A DNA stretch of 64,000 nt. It comes from Cladophialophora immunda. Taxonomy: Eukaryota; Ascomycota; Eurotiomycetes; Chaetothyriales; Herpotrichiellaceae. Position 1 is the first letter of the stretch; every line of letters starts with the position of its first letter. The position numbers were made by a program, and so were the translations under genes. Of the stretch, positions 33,964 through 45,235 are shown piece after piece. The DNA lies in NCBI RefSeq assembly GCF_000835495.1, contig NW_015622545.1, forward strand, positions 4,480,042-4,544,041, in the 5' to 3' direction. Below the pieces are notes generated by a model. It worked only from the letters and a program-made list of their open reading frames with translations, did no database searches and had not been told where the DNA came from.

Positions 33964-35745
33964 ATGCTTCGACGACTCCCCAGGAGCCTTGACAGGCTCG
34001 CAGCCAGACCTACAATAAGAACAGCAGCATCGAAACCGCTTTTTGCAGCTATGCCTCGATATCTGTCCTCCTTGCCCGCTGTTGAACCTCCCGTGTCCAC
34101 CTCGTTGCCTTCCGACTCGTTTCAGCTTCTCTCGACCGAGGATAAAGCAGGCGATGCAGAAGATATCTTGTTCAAACAACAAGTAGAAGATGTAAAGGCA
34201 TGGTGGGCATCACCGAGATACAAAGGCATCAAAAGGCCATACAGACCAGAGGATGTCGTGAGTAAACGAGGAACATTGCAACAAGTCTACCCCAGCTCGC
34301 TCATGGCGAGGAAACTCTTCAATCTGCTGTCTGAGAGAGCGGCAGAGGGCAAGCCAGTCCATACCATGGGGGCAATCGATCCCGTCCAGATGACGCAGCA
34401 GGCACCCAACCAAGAGATCCTTTACGTATCGGGCTGGGCTTGTTCATCCGTCCTGACGACCACAAACGAAGTCTCCGCCGACTTTGGCGACTATCCCTAC
34501 AACACGGTCCCCAATCAAGTCCAGAGGCTCTTCAAAGCCCAACAACTCCACGATCGCAAGAATTTCGACGCGCGGCAGAAAATGACTGCCGAGGAAAGGA
34601 AAAAGACGCCCTATATCGATTACATGAGACCAATTGTCGCAGATGGCGACACCGGACATGGTGGATTGTCTGCGGTCATCAAACTGGCCAAGCTCTTCGC
34701 TGAGAATGGTGCTGCCGCAGTGCATTTCGAGGACCAGCTTCACGGAGGCAAGAAGTGCGGCCATCTGGCCGGCAAAGTGCTGGTGCCCGTGGGTGACCAC
34801 ATCAACCGTCTCGTGGCTGCAAGATTTCAGTGGGATATGATGGGCAGCGAGAACCTTGTCATTGCTCGAACTGATTCGGAAAGCGGCAAACTACTCTCCA
34901 GCGCCATTGACGTCCGGGACCACGAGTATATTCTTGGCGTGACCGAGGACACGGAGCCTTTGGCCGAGGTTCTGCAAGAGATGGAGCTTAAGGGGGCAGA
35001 TGGACCAGTGGTTGACAAGTTCGAGGCTGAATGGGTAAAAAAACACAAGTTGGTCACTTTTGACGAAGCCGTTGAAGCTCATATCAAAGCCGAGGGTGGA
35101 GATGCTGCTGAGTATCTCGCCAAAACCAAGGCAGATCGCAACATGTCCCTCTCTTCACGGCGCAAACTCTCTTCCCAATACACCAAGTCTCCTGTGGTCT
35201 GGTCTTGCGACGTCCCTCGAACCCGGGAAGGATACTACCATTACCGAGCGGGCATCCCTGCTGCGACCAAGCGTGCCATTGAATTTGCCCCTTATGCAGA
35301 CCTTCTCTGGCTGGAGACAGCGGACCCCAGCGTGTCGAAGGCGGCAGGTTTTGCCAGAGAGATTCGAGAGGCGCATCCGGGTAAGAAACTGGTCTACAAT
35401 TTGAGCCCGTCATTCAACTGGATGGGTCAAGGCTTCGACGATGCTTCGCTGAAGTCGTTTGTTTGGGATCTCGCCAAGGAGGGCTTCGTGCTTCAACTGA
35501 TATCCCTTGCCGGTCTCCATTCCACAGCCACAATTACCGCAGAGCTATCACGAGGCTTCAAGGAAGACGGAATGCTTGCATATGTCAAGCTGGTACAGAG
35601 CCGAGAGAAGGAGCTTGGTGTTGATGTGCTCACCCATCAGAAGTGGAGCGGAGCACCATATATCGATGGCATCATTGGTGCCATCCAAAGCGGCAGCAGT
35701 TCCAGCAGGAGCATGGGCGAAGGCAATACGGAGGCGGGCTTTTGA
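33964..35745 (+). CDS. mclA: Mitochondrial methylisocitrate lyase (isocitrate lyase family)
   Basis: Cleaves 2-methylisocitrate to pyruvate and succinate, the last step of the methylcitrate cycle. 593 residues, intronless. The N terminus is arginine- and serine-rich without acids ([22 protein letters not shown]), a mitochondrial presequence. The catalytic loop [13 protein letters not shown] lies at about 262-274, and ADGDTGHGG supplies the metal-binding acids. [29 protein letters not shown] matches the fungal lyase group. The C terminus ends EAGF, with no SKL/AKM-type peroxisomal signal as expected for glyoxylate-cycle isocitrate lyase. That, the presequence and the divergent mcsA partner favour methylisocitrate lyase. 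In-frame TTG at 33952 is not used as start. Confidence 0.85.
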   Translation: MLRRLPRSLDRLAARPTIRTAASKPLFAAMPRYLSSLPAVEPPVSTSLPSDSFQLLSTEDKAGDAEDILFKQQVEDVKAWWASPRYKGIKRPYRPEDVVSKRGTLQQVYPSSLMARKLFNLLSERAAEGKPVHTMGAIDPVQMTQQAPNQEILYVSGWACSSVLTTTNEVSADFGDYPYNTVPNQVQRLFKAQQLHDRKNFDARQKMTAEERKKTPYIDYMRPIVADGDTGHGGLSAVIKLAKLFAENGAAAVHFEDQLHGGKKCGHLAGKVLVPVGDHINRLVAARFQWDMMGSENLVIARTDSESGKLLSSAIDVRDHEYILGVTEDTEPLAEVLQEMELKGADGPVVDKFEAEWVKKHKLVTFDEAVEAHIKAEGGDAAEYLAKTKADRNMSLSSRRKLSSQYTKSPVVWSCDVPRTREGYYHYRAGIPAATKRAIEFAPYADLLWLETADPSVSKAAGFAREIREAHPGKKLVYNLSPSFNWMGQGFDDASLKSFVWDLAKEGFVLQLISLAGLHSTATITAELSRGFKEDGMLAYVKLVQSREKELGVDVLTHQKWSGAPYIDGIIGAIQSGSSSSRSMGEGNTEAGF

Positions 35746-36488
35746 GTGTCGGGGGCTTGATCCTCTGTCATGTAGCGCAGTCTGCCTTGAACCCCAGTCT
35801 GTCGAGCCCTGAGCCATGGGGCAGCCAGTTTCCCCTTCTTGCGGGACTGACACTCACCCATTTTCATGGCGGCCACCCCGCGGTCCCTAACTAACATTTG
35901 ATGACATGAGCGTGGATAGCAAAATGTTTTGTTGGCAGAAGTATTCTACTGTAAATATACGATAGTCAAAAGCTATAACATAGTCATTTACCGGGTGTTG
36001 GACAGGAACCGACACCAGTTTGAGAGTGGCAACGAACAACAGAGACATTGCCCTGCTTAGTCAGTCACTCGCCCAGAGTTTGCCTATCTGCGAGGATCTA
36101 ACGAGAAGTTACGGGTGCCATGACGCCTGTCGCTTATCGATTAGACAACCCCCATGGCGCCCCCGAAAAATTTCAACAAGGCTGCGGAAAAATTGCCTTC
36201 GACCCTTACCCAAGTAGCCAGTGAAGTCAGAGGCTGGTGGGCGCAGGCTGAATCAGATTTCTCTCATAGGCTGGTCCTCCGCCAACAGACCCCTCGTCGC
36301 TTCAGCGATATTCTTTTTTTGTTGTTTTGCGTCTCTCCCCTTAGATTCCCTTTCCACTTCTTCTCGGGCTGCGGCGGCATAGGGAGCGGCACCATCATCT
36401 GTCGACACTCGAGGGCTCTGTCTTTTTCTCTATCCGCCTTCCTGAGACCTAGGAGTTCCGCCTTGCACGGAATTTCGGGTGCAAAGTA
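35746..36488. promoter_or_regulatory. Upstream region of the New1/Elf1-type gene with a 111-codon uORF
   Basis: 743 bases lie between two plus-strand genes. An ATG at 36154 in a good context (CCCCATGG) opens a 111-codon frame that ends in TAA at 36487-36489, overlapping the downstream ATG by one base (TAATG). It may be a translated leader ORF or chance. T-rich tracts near 36310-36320 and 36420-36430 could be leader pyrimidine tracts. Confidence 0.45.
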
Positions 36489-39400
36489 ATGCCACATTTC
36501 GACAGCCCTCCCCTGGCTCCCGCAATGGCGACGACCATCGTCCCTTCGAAGTCGAACTTTTCCGGAGTCGCTCCCACGCCTGAAGAAGTCAGCAGCATTC
36601 TGAAGACCATTGTCGACACCAATTCTGCCCAGACTTCGCTGGATGCCTCCTATGCGCTCACAAGCCTCCTCGTTCAGTCCGTGGGAATCCGAGGCTTACT
36701 CTCCTACAACCTTATCCCAGAGATCAAAAAGGCCGCTGCAGACAAGAAGAATGGCGCCAAACGAGAAAGCGCCATGTTCGTCCTCGGGGCCATGTTCGAG
36801 CGGTTCCCTCGCGAGCAGCCGTTGAGCGAAGTGGTCTTCCTGGTTCAGGACGGTGGGCTCTTCAACCTGGTCCTTGATGGGTTGGCCGACAAGGGTTCTT
36901 CTGTCCGCGAGTCGGCGCAATATGCTGTCGACGAACTGTTCAAGAACCTCGCGCCGGAGGCTATGGTTATAGGTCTCCTTCCAGCTTTGCAAACATATCT
37001 ATCCAAACCAACCGGAAAATGGCAAGGCACGGTGGGCGCATATACTCTCCTCGGGAAAATGGCCGACAAGGCCCAGATGGGGACAGGCACGAAAGAGGAG
37101 GAACAAGCCAAAGATGTTCTGCGGGAATCCATGGGTAAAACGCTCAAGGAGCTTATTCCAATCGTGGAGGGTGGCATGCACGACCTCAAAGCCGAAGTCG
37201 CCAAAGCCGCTACCAAGACCATGACCTCACTCACGACTTTACTGCAGAACGATGATGTGGCCCCCAGGATACCGTTGCTTATCGACACCATGAAAAATCC
37301 GTCCTCTCAGACGCTTCAGAAAGCCATTCACGCCCTTTCCCAAACAACTTTCGTCGCAATAGTCACTTCCCCTGTCCTCGCCCTTCTTACCCCTTTGCTG
37401 GAGCGATCACTCAACACCCCAACCACATCTCAAGAGGTTCTTCGCCAGACAGTGGTCGTTGTGGAGAATTTGACCAAGCTCGTGCACGACCCAGTGGAAG
37501 CCAGAACCTTCCTGCCCAAGTTGCAGCCCGGCGTGCAGAGAGTTAAAGACAATGCATCACTCCCGGAAGTCCGGGAACTGGCTACCAGGGCCGTGAATGT
37601 TATGAAGAAGGCTATGGGTGACGATAAAGATGGTGTGACTAATGGCCAAATTGCCAGAGCCACTACCGACGATGTCCTCAAAGTCCTTGACAGTCAAATT
37701 CGCGCACAAGGCGGTCTGCACAAGGAGGATATGCCGGTCTGGAAATACGGACAGACCTATGTCTCAGAGATGGTCAGAGAAGATGTCAATGCTCGAGTTT
37801 TCTCCCGTATTCCCTCTCGAGTCGGTCCATATCTCAAGTACATGCTGCCAGACGAGCTTTGCACGGCCGTTGCGGAGGCTGTGCAGAAGCACTTCGTTGA
37901 GGACGACCACAAGAAATTTGGCGCCCCTATAGTGGAGGACCCGAATGAGGTTGAGATTGTCAATGCAGAATTCTCTCTCGCCTATGGCGGCATGCTATTG
38001 CTCTCTCACACCAACCTACGACTTCTGAAAGGCCACCGCTACGGTCTCTGTGGCCGAAACGGCGCAGGCAAGTCCACATTGATGCGGAGCATTGCCGAAG
38101 GGAAGTTGGAAGGCTTTCCTCCCAAGGAAGTCTTGAAGACATGCTTTGTGGAACACAATCAGGGTGAGGATGCCGATATCAGCATTCTTGAGTATGTGTC
38201 CAAGGATCCTGAGATAGCCAAAGAAGGGCAATCGCGGATCTCAGAGGTTCTGAGCGAAGTTGGCTTTACAGCTGGCCCGGAAGGTCGACAATCCCATAAG
38301 GTGGGCTCTTTGTCCGGAGGCTGGAAGATGAAACTAGCTTTGGCGAGAGCCATGCTGATGCGGGCTGATGTTCTGTTGCTCGATGAACCGACCAACCATC
38401 TGGACGTGGCGAATGTCAAGTGGCTCGAGGAGTATCTCCAGAAGCACACAGAGATTACTTCATTGATCGTCTCGCATGACTCTGGCTTCCTCGACGCAGT
38501 ATGCACGGACATTTACCACTACGAGAACAAAAAGTTGGTGCACTATCCTGGCAATCTTGCAGCATTCGTCAAAGTCAAGCCTGAAGGCAAGAGTTATTAC
38601 ACACTATCCGCGACTCAGGTGCAATTCAAATTCCCCCCTCCGGGTATTCTCAGTGGCGTCAAGTCCAACACTCGATCCATCATCAGAATGACGAACGTCA
38701 GCTATACCTACCCTGGTGCATCAAAGCCCAGTTTGACTGACGTTTCATGCCAACTCAGTTTATCATCCCGGGTGGCCATCATTGGCGCCAACGGTGCCGG
38801 CAAATCCACCCTGATCAAGCTGTTGACGGGCGAAACCATTCCTCAGTCGGGCAAGGTGGAAAAACATCCCAATCTGAGAATTGGGTACATCAAGCAGCAT
38901 GCTTTGGAACACGTTGAGATGCATTTGGAGAAAACACCAAACCAATACCTGCAGTGGAGATACGCCAATGGAGATGACCGAGAGGTGTTGATGAAAGCTA
39001 CGCGGCAGCTCACCGACGATGACAAGGCACAGATGGACAAATGGATCGACCTTGGAGATGGCAAAGGTAGCAGACAGGTTGAAAACTTGATCGGCCGACA
39101 AAAGTACAAGAAGACGTTCCAATACGAGGTGAAATGGCGAGGTATGCTTCCGAAGTTCAACTCGCAGGTCTCGAGAGAGACGCTGCTGGAGTGGGGCTTC
39201 CAGAAGCTAGTTCAAGAGTTTGATGATCACGAAGCCTCCCGCGAAGGTCTCGGTTATCGCATCCTTGAACCCAAGGTGATCGCAAAGCACTTTGAGGACG
39301 TTGGACTAGATCCCGAGATCGCCAATCATAACGAGATCTCGGGTTTGAGTGGCGGCCAAAAGGTCAAGGTCGTGTTGGCCGGCGCCATGTGGAACAACCC

Positions 39401-39904
39401 TCACTTGTTGGTCCTCGACGAACCGACCAACTTCTTGGATCGGGATTCCCTGGGTGGTTTGGCCGTGGCTATCCGCGATTACAAGGGCGGCGTTGTCATG
39501 ATCAGCCACAACGAGGAGTTTGTTGGAGCGTTGTGTCCGGAACAGTGGCATGTGGCCAATGGAAAAGTGACACACAAAGGCCACCTTGCTATTGACCTGA
39601 ACCGGTTTGAGGACTCACGCCCAGGGTCTAGCAATGTCAGTTCTTCGGCAGTCTCCAGCGCCACCGCTTCCGCCGTCAACTCGGGAGTTGAGGACAACAG
39701 CGAGATGAAGTTCAAGGCGAAGAAGAAGAAGAAGATGACAAGGGCCCAGTTGAAGGAGAGAGAGGTGAGAAGAAGGCTGAGACAGTAAGTTTTGACCCTG
39801 CCCGATCCAGCATCGTGATCCATACTAACGAATTGACTTCAAGCATTGAATGGCTCAACAAGCCTCCCGGGACACCTCACCCACCTGATTCAGATGACGA
39901 CTGA
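36489..39904 (+). CDS. ABC-F ATPase of the New1/Elf1 branch of elongation factor 3
   Basis: Cytosolic ribosome-associated ATPase of 1118 residues from two exons: 36489-39784 and 39844-39904. The small last exon changes the end to HIEWLNKPPGTPHPPDSDDD. HEAT-like helical repeats occupy about 1-380. The first ABC domain has GRNGAGKST (about 521), LSGGWKMKLALARA (about 607) and DEPTNHLD. The second has GANGAGKST (about 766), LSGGQKVKVVLAG (about 952) and DEPTNFLDRDS. A chromodomain-like insert (KTFQYEVKWRG, about 870-885) sits inside it. The lysine-rich tail (AKKKKKMTRAQLKERE) is typical. N-terminal wording (ASYALTSLLVQSVGIRG; KWQGTVGAYTLLGKMADKAQMGTG) fits the New1/Elf1 mRNA-export/translation-factor branch better than Yef3. 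Roles are assistance at translation termination or mRNA export. An internal start at 36525 (MATTIV) is possible. Confidence 0.88.
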
Positions 39905-40448
39905 GAGTAGCAAGACGGACGGAAATCATAGCGTTGGCGTTCTTGCATGCGACCTTTTTTGAACATGATATGGGTATGTAAGTGTTCACGTGCGAACAAT
40001 AGACGATAGACTGGGCATCTGGGAAGAACACGCTATTAGACTCGGACTCGATTGCCATCTGGAAGTTGACTAGGATTTTGTATATGTTGCGGGTTGGTTC
40101 CAGAAACGATGGGTAGATCACGTTGATAGAGATGATGGCACCAAGAGAGGATACCTCTTTAATGAATGAGGGATTGATCATTATTTCATCAGGCTTGCTC
40201 AGACGCACAACGGGCCACATGTTTGTGGAATTGGTCTGGGCTTGTCCCACAGACCCCAATCCGAATAATGACGTCGAATTTGGTATAGACGCCATTATTA
40301 AATTGCAATTTTTGACATTCGATCTAGACTTCAGCCGATTCGACCTCTAACGATCCCATCTCCGATTCTTTACACTGCCCCTCGACCGGTGCACCCATCG
40401 AAGCGACTCGTCTTGTCGAAAGAACACGCAGCACTGCTCCATGCGACC
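39905..40448. other. Intergenic region upstream of the PLP-homeostasis gene
   Basis: 544 bases between two plus-strand genes. A 146-codon minus-strand frame (39855-40295) is present but overlaps the last exon of the ABC-F gene and has no domain. The region holds a terminator and promoter only, as far as I can see. Confidence 0.4.
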
Positions 40449-41423
40449 ATGAGCTCCACAAACGACGGCACAGCTCCATCCGACATGAAAATCACCATAA
40501 ATCCGCAGCGCGCATCCGCCCTTCTACAGAACATCTCCTCCGTGCAGCAACGAGTCCGCACCGCGTGGTCTTCGTCCTTTCCTCCAGGCACGAACCCCCC
40601 GGCTTCGGTGCCCGTCCGAGTCGTCGCCGTGTCGAAGCTGAAGCCTGCCTCGGACATCCTCGCCCTGCACCGCCCCGCAGCACCCGGCGACGGCGAGGCA
40701 TCCAGCGCGGCCGCCTCCGAGCAGACACCAGGGCACGACCATTTCGGGGAGAACTACGTGCAGGAGCTGCTGGAAAAGTCGAGGCTGCTGCCCACGACGA
40801 TCAAGTGGCACTTCATCGGCGGGCTGCAGTCGAACAAGTGCGTGCCCGTGACGAGGGACGTGGACAGCCTGTGGGCGGTAGAGAGCGTCGACAGCGAGAA
40901 GAAGGCGAACCTGCTGAACAAGGGCCGGGCGGAGAGGAACGAGAGACTGAGGAAGGAGCACGGGGATCGCTGGCCGCAGATCATGGACGAGAACGGCCTG
41001 GAGCAACAGCTGAGGGTGTTCATCCAAGTCAACACCTCCGGCGAAGAGTCCAAGAGCGGGCTGGATCCAAACTCGCCAGAGCTGTTGGCTCTTGCAAGGC
41101 TCATCCGCGATGACGGGCGATGTCCGAACCTGCACCTCCAAGGACTCATGACCATCGGCGCAATTGCGCGCTCAAAGGCCACCTCCCCAGAAACAGAAAA
41201 CGAGGATTTCATCACGCTTCGCTCCACCCGCGACAGGCTCGCCGCAGATCTGGGTCTACAGAATAAGGATGAGCTGGAGCTTAGTATGGGCATGTCGGAA
41301 GACTTCGAGAGCGCAGTGAGATTGGGAAGTCGTGAGGTGCGGGTAGGGAGTACGATTTTCGGGGAACGGCCGCCAAAGAAAGATGCCAAAGTGCTAGAGC
41401 AAACGGAACAAGAGAAGAAGTAA
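40449..41423 (+). CDS. PLP homeostasis protein (YggS/PROSC family)
   Basis: Binds pyridoxal 5'-phosphate and keeps its free level safe; no enzymatic reaction is established for the family. 324 residues, intronless; start at the ATG at 40449 (MSSTNDGT), since the earlier frame opening is GTG. Family motifs in order: VVAVSKLKPASDI (PLP-binding lysine), HFGENYVQELLEKS, IKWHFIGGLQSNK, VFIQVNTSGEESKSGLDP, LHLQGLMTIGA and LSMGMSEDFESAVRLGSREVRVGSTIFGER. An insert rich in charged residues (RNERLRKEHGDRWPQIM) is longer than in bacterial members, usual for fungi. It is probably cytosolic or mitochondrial. Confidence 0.93.
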   Translation: MSSTNDGTAPSDMKITINPQRASALLQNISSVQQRVRTAWSSSFPPGTNPPASVPVRVVAVSKLKPASDILALHRPAAPGDGEASSAAASEQTPGHDHFGENYVQELLEKSRLLPTTIKWHFIGGLQSNKCVPVTRDVDSLWAVESVDSEKKANLLNKGRAERNERLRKEHGDRWPQIMDENGLEQQLRVFIQVNTSGEESKSGLDPNSPELLALARLIRDDGRCPNLHLQGLMTIGAIARSKATSPETENEDFITLRSTRDRLAADLGLQNKDELELSMGMSEDFESAVRLGSREVRVGSTIFGERPPKKDAKVLEQTEQEKK

Positions 41424-41680
41424 ATTCCATCATAAGAGAGCTTGAGTTCGTGAAATTGTGGTCAGTGGTGGTGTGCTCTGAAACAACCACGCCCGCGGAG
41501 GGATGAACGGCATGATGATATTTGATGGTCAAGAAGATGCTCATATTATGTCTCCCTTGAGGACAATGCATGCCATACCCGCTCCGCCTGGGCCGCAGAA
41601 CACCATGCAACATATGCTGGAAAGGACAGAATACCCGGACCTGATAATGCTGATGCTGGTGCCATGGATCGAGGCCATGT

Positions 41681-44620
41681 CTAAGCTGGAGGTCCTCTGG
41701 CCAGCCGTTCCTGCATGAGGTTCAACAGGATCTCAGGAACCTTTTCCTGCGTCGCACGAATCGTGACGCGGAACATCTAAGAATATAGGTCAGTCTTGAT
41801 CATGTGCAAAGGACAGGGCTCACAGGGTTCATACCTTTTGCTGATGATTGGGCTCTAGTCTGAGCAGACATCCAGTCTTCCCCTTCTCCAGCTGCAAGAC
41901 CGCACATCCAACAATATTCTTTGGATTTGGATCAACGTTGTCCAAGAGCCGCCAGCGAAATCCTGCCACGGTATCGCGGACAAATTTGTCGTCCATCGGC
42001 GCCAAATGATTGCGCAGACCGAATGTGCTTTGCGCTTCAAGGGGACCCGCCCCAATCTGTCGCCAACGTTTGAAGAAATCCTCCGCTGAGAGCTCCGAGG
42101 GATCCATGAATCGATGCGGAAGAATCGGCAGCTTTAGAGTATACCCCTGCAAGGCACCAGCGAGATATGAGATTCGGATGGTTGGTGCTTCGGAGAATGG
42201 GGAGATGGAAGTGCACACAATGGTCTCTTGGACTTGGGAGTCTGCACCGACCGAGGAATCGGGGAGGCTTTTAGTGTCGATTTTGAGGCTGGGGGCAGAT
42301 TTATTGTCCAGAGTAGTCGTGAATGAGCCAATTGAGAACGAGGCCTTGTTGGTAAAGTAGAGTTTGATCACCCCGAGGTGGCCACGATACTCCGCCCTGA
42401 TGCCGACTTGAATCTGTGGATCCTCATACAAGACACCTTCATCGGCAAAGAACATGTTGTCATAACCAGTCTCCCAGTCCGGTGAAAGATGAGCCGCGCT
42501 CGTAAGCTTGGGAACAGTCACGTCATCGGTATGGCCATTCATATCCAGGCCTTCAAGGTCTTTTGCAGCACTGGTCGTTCCGTTTTGGGCTGGTGTGGCA
42601 GCAGCACCATTCGTACTTGCTGGTGTTCCATTGACGATAGTGGTAAAAGATCGCTTCAGTCCTGTTTGTTGAGCCAGCAGAACTTCCTTTTCATCGGCAT
42701 TGGCATCTTTGCCGCCAACCACCCAAGTTCTCCTTTCACTTATCCCTGCACTCTTCTTGTGCAGCCTTTGTAAAAGGATGGAGGCTCGTTCCGAGAACGG
42801 GGGCATTTCGTCGCAAATGGTGCGAAGCAAGTCGTCCGTTGGCAACGTCGCAATGGTCAGGTACTCGCACGCCCTCTGTTGCAACTCTGAATCGGGTGAG
42901 TGGCTGTAGAATTGGAACATCTGTAGCAGCTGTGGCTTGATTTCCGGGAAGAGGTTGACGAATTTGACGAATGTCGACAGAAGTAATGCCCTCGTAGGGT
43001 CGGGGGCTGATATCATCTTTGTTTGTAGCACCATCAACTGTTCAATCGGGCTGCATCCTTTGTTGTCAGCTATCAGGTGGCCGAACTCCCCAAGAATGTA
43101 ACCGCCAATCTTGACAAGCGTATCGTGGCAGTTGTCCGCTTTCAAATAGTCGAAAATATGTTGTGCCGCATAGGGTTGCAGTTCTTCGTTATTGGTGACG
43201 ATCTGGACCACTCGTTGCCAGACTTCGTCGCTGACATGATCACCAGCCATGGCGAGCAGTCTCAGTGTGATATCAATATACCACTGAGCATCGGTTGCAT
43301 ATTTCTCCGTCAGGATCGCAATTTTGAGAGTCATTTCTTCGCGTATCGAAAAATCTGCTGTTTGCAAGTACTTTAACAATTCGTTGACAATGGGTTGAGA
43401 ATTGGTGGTATCACACATGCTGTACAGCAAATCCAAACCCTTTCTCCGGACACTGATATCTCGGTCTCGTAGAGATGAGATGATGATGTTTTGGTGTCGT
43501 TTGATGGGATCAAGTGTGTCGGACCTAGCAGCAAAATGGGTCATGGCGTCCAAGCCCAAGTATCGAACGTTTGTTTCGCGTGACTGAATGAATCTTCCTA
43601 ATTTGGAAGAAATCTGCATCATGAGCTGGTGCTCAGTGTCGAGGTGAATGAGAAGGTTGATGGCCTCAAACAGTACCGCATTCTGAGCGTTGTTCTGTTG
43701 TACATTTTTGGGCGCCTCTGTGGCTGCTTGCATAATAGCCTGAAGAGATTCGCGAATGATGTCGCGGACGTGCGAATCTTCTGCTTCGAAGTCAGAGCGG
43801 CTCAAACATCGCCGGGAACGTTGTCGCACTCACCTGAAGGGGGGTAATATTGCAGTAACTTCAAAAATTTGACTTGAATCCACGGACAAGGAACCTTGTA
43901 ATACAAATAGTCCGGCGAGATGTCATTCTCAATGACGATTTTCCTCAGCCTTTGAGCGGCCTTGACATAACTCCCTTTGTACGCCTCAGGATTGTCTTGG
44001 ATCAGAGCCATGATGAGAGAAGTGACAGAGAGCACCACGCCCATGTCGGGGTCGTCCATCAACGATATTATTCTTTCTGCCCACTCTCTTTGAATGATGG
44101 CCGGGTGCTTTCGGTAGAGACGGAGGAGCGTCAAGGCCGCCTTCTTCTTGACAAAGGATTTAGAGGTAGGGGAGATCAGCAGCCGATGGACGTCGGCACT
44201 GAGCGCCTCGCCCATTTCGCGGCCACCCACATTTGCCACGGCATGCAGGGCTAGACAATTGTTGAGTTCGTTGTAGTCCAACAGGTCCTTTCGAATGCTG
44301 TTGACGACCAGATGCAGGAGCTCGTGCTGCTCGTGTAGGAAGAGAGTGACGGCCAGATAGCCAATCTGCTTTTCGGAGTATTTGGTTGCGGAGATCAGAT
44401 TGACGGCTTCAAGGTGTCCAAAGTCGACATTGTATCCTTGGATGTAGATGTAGAGCAACTTGCAGACGTATTTCTTCTTCTGATAGCCATCCAATTTCTC
44501 GCTCTTGAATTTCTGGCGGATGTTGGCGAGCTCTTTGTTGATTCTCTTCTCCTCCAGTTCTCTCGCCCGGGCATTTCGGAGGTCGGCTATGAACTGGACA
44601 AGACCGCGCATCGACGACAT
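41681..44620 (-). CDS. AP-2 complex subunit alpha
   Basis: Large adaptin of the AP-2 clathrin adaptor, acting in endocytosis at the plasma membrane where it binds PI(4,5)P2, cargo and accessory proteins. 941 residues from three exons: 44620-43834, 43777-41835 and 41776-41681; coding sum 2826 nt. The start MSSMRGLVQFIADLRNARARELEEKRINKELANIRQKF is characteristic (quoted in parts: MRGLVQFI, LRNARARE, ELANIRQKF). An alpha-solenoid trunk covers about 1-600, a low-complexity hinge with GTPASTNGAAATPAQNG lies about 640-690, then the ear begins near ADEGVLYEDPQIQVGIRAEYRG. The last exon adds MFRVTIRATQEKVPEILLN, finishing the platform domain. The gene is convergent with the PLP-homeostasis gene, 257 bases apart. 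Confidence 0.93.
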
Positions 44621-45235
44621 GGTGACGGTTCAGAAACGGACGGCATCGAAGGCAAGCCGCAAGGGCTGCGCGCTGGATGCAGCAGGGGATTGCAGGCGGG
44701 CAGGTTGGTAGGGAGGAGGAGTTAGTTCGGAGGGCACTCGTCTGGTCAACAAGTCATTGTCTGGAGGAGAGAATCACATTTCACGGTGATTGATCGTAGC
44801 AGTCAAAGGACAGCAGGGTCAGCATTCATGATTGCCCGGCTTCAAAAAGAATAAGACTGCTGAGCAAAGACAGCCTCGTGTTCGAGAGGGTGGATGAGTA
44901 CGGAGTAGTCGTCCACGTCCGCACCACCCGCCCTTGGACCCCCCAAAAGGAACCCGAACCCCTGCACAGATCGAACCTCCCGAATTTAGTAGCGCAAGCA
45001 GCACCCACCATCAAGTGTCTTGGTGCCTCAGCCATCGACCATACTGCACCTGTCACATTGCATCACACCGCAGTCGGCGTGGTCGGGGCTTTGATTGCTT
45101 CTCGCTCCGATCAGCATAATTATTCGTATGCCCCTGTTCATAGCGACTACGCATCAGGTGGCACGGAATCTATTTGTTCATCTCGAGTTCGCGACCTCTG
45201 ATTGTAATAACCATCCACCTCGATCGAGGCAGCCC
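44621..45235. promoter_or_regulatory. Promoter region of AP-2 alpha
   Basis: 615 bases between two minus-strand genes contain the AP-2 alpha promoter and the 3' end of ISN1. Frames up to 107 codons are unrecognised. Nothing else is seen. Confidence 0.4.

Noticed and set aside
33964..35745. Glyoxylate-cycle isocitrate lyase
   Set aside because: It has a mitochondrial-type presequence and lacks a peroxisomal C-terminal tripeptide.
40524..41389. Long antisense frames (205 and 211 codons) and a +1 frame opposite or over the PLP-homeostasis gene
   Set aside because: They are shadows created by GC-rich codon use in the real gene.
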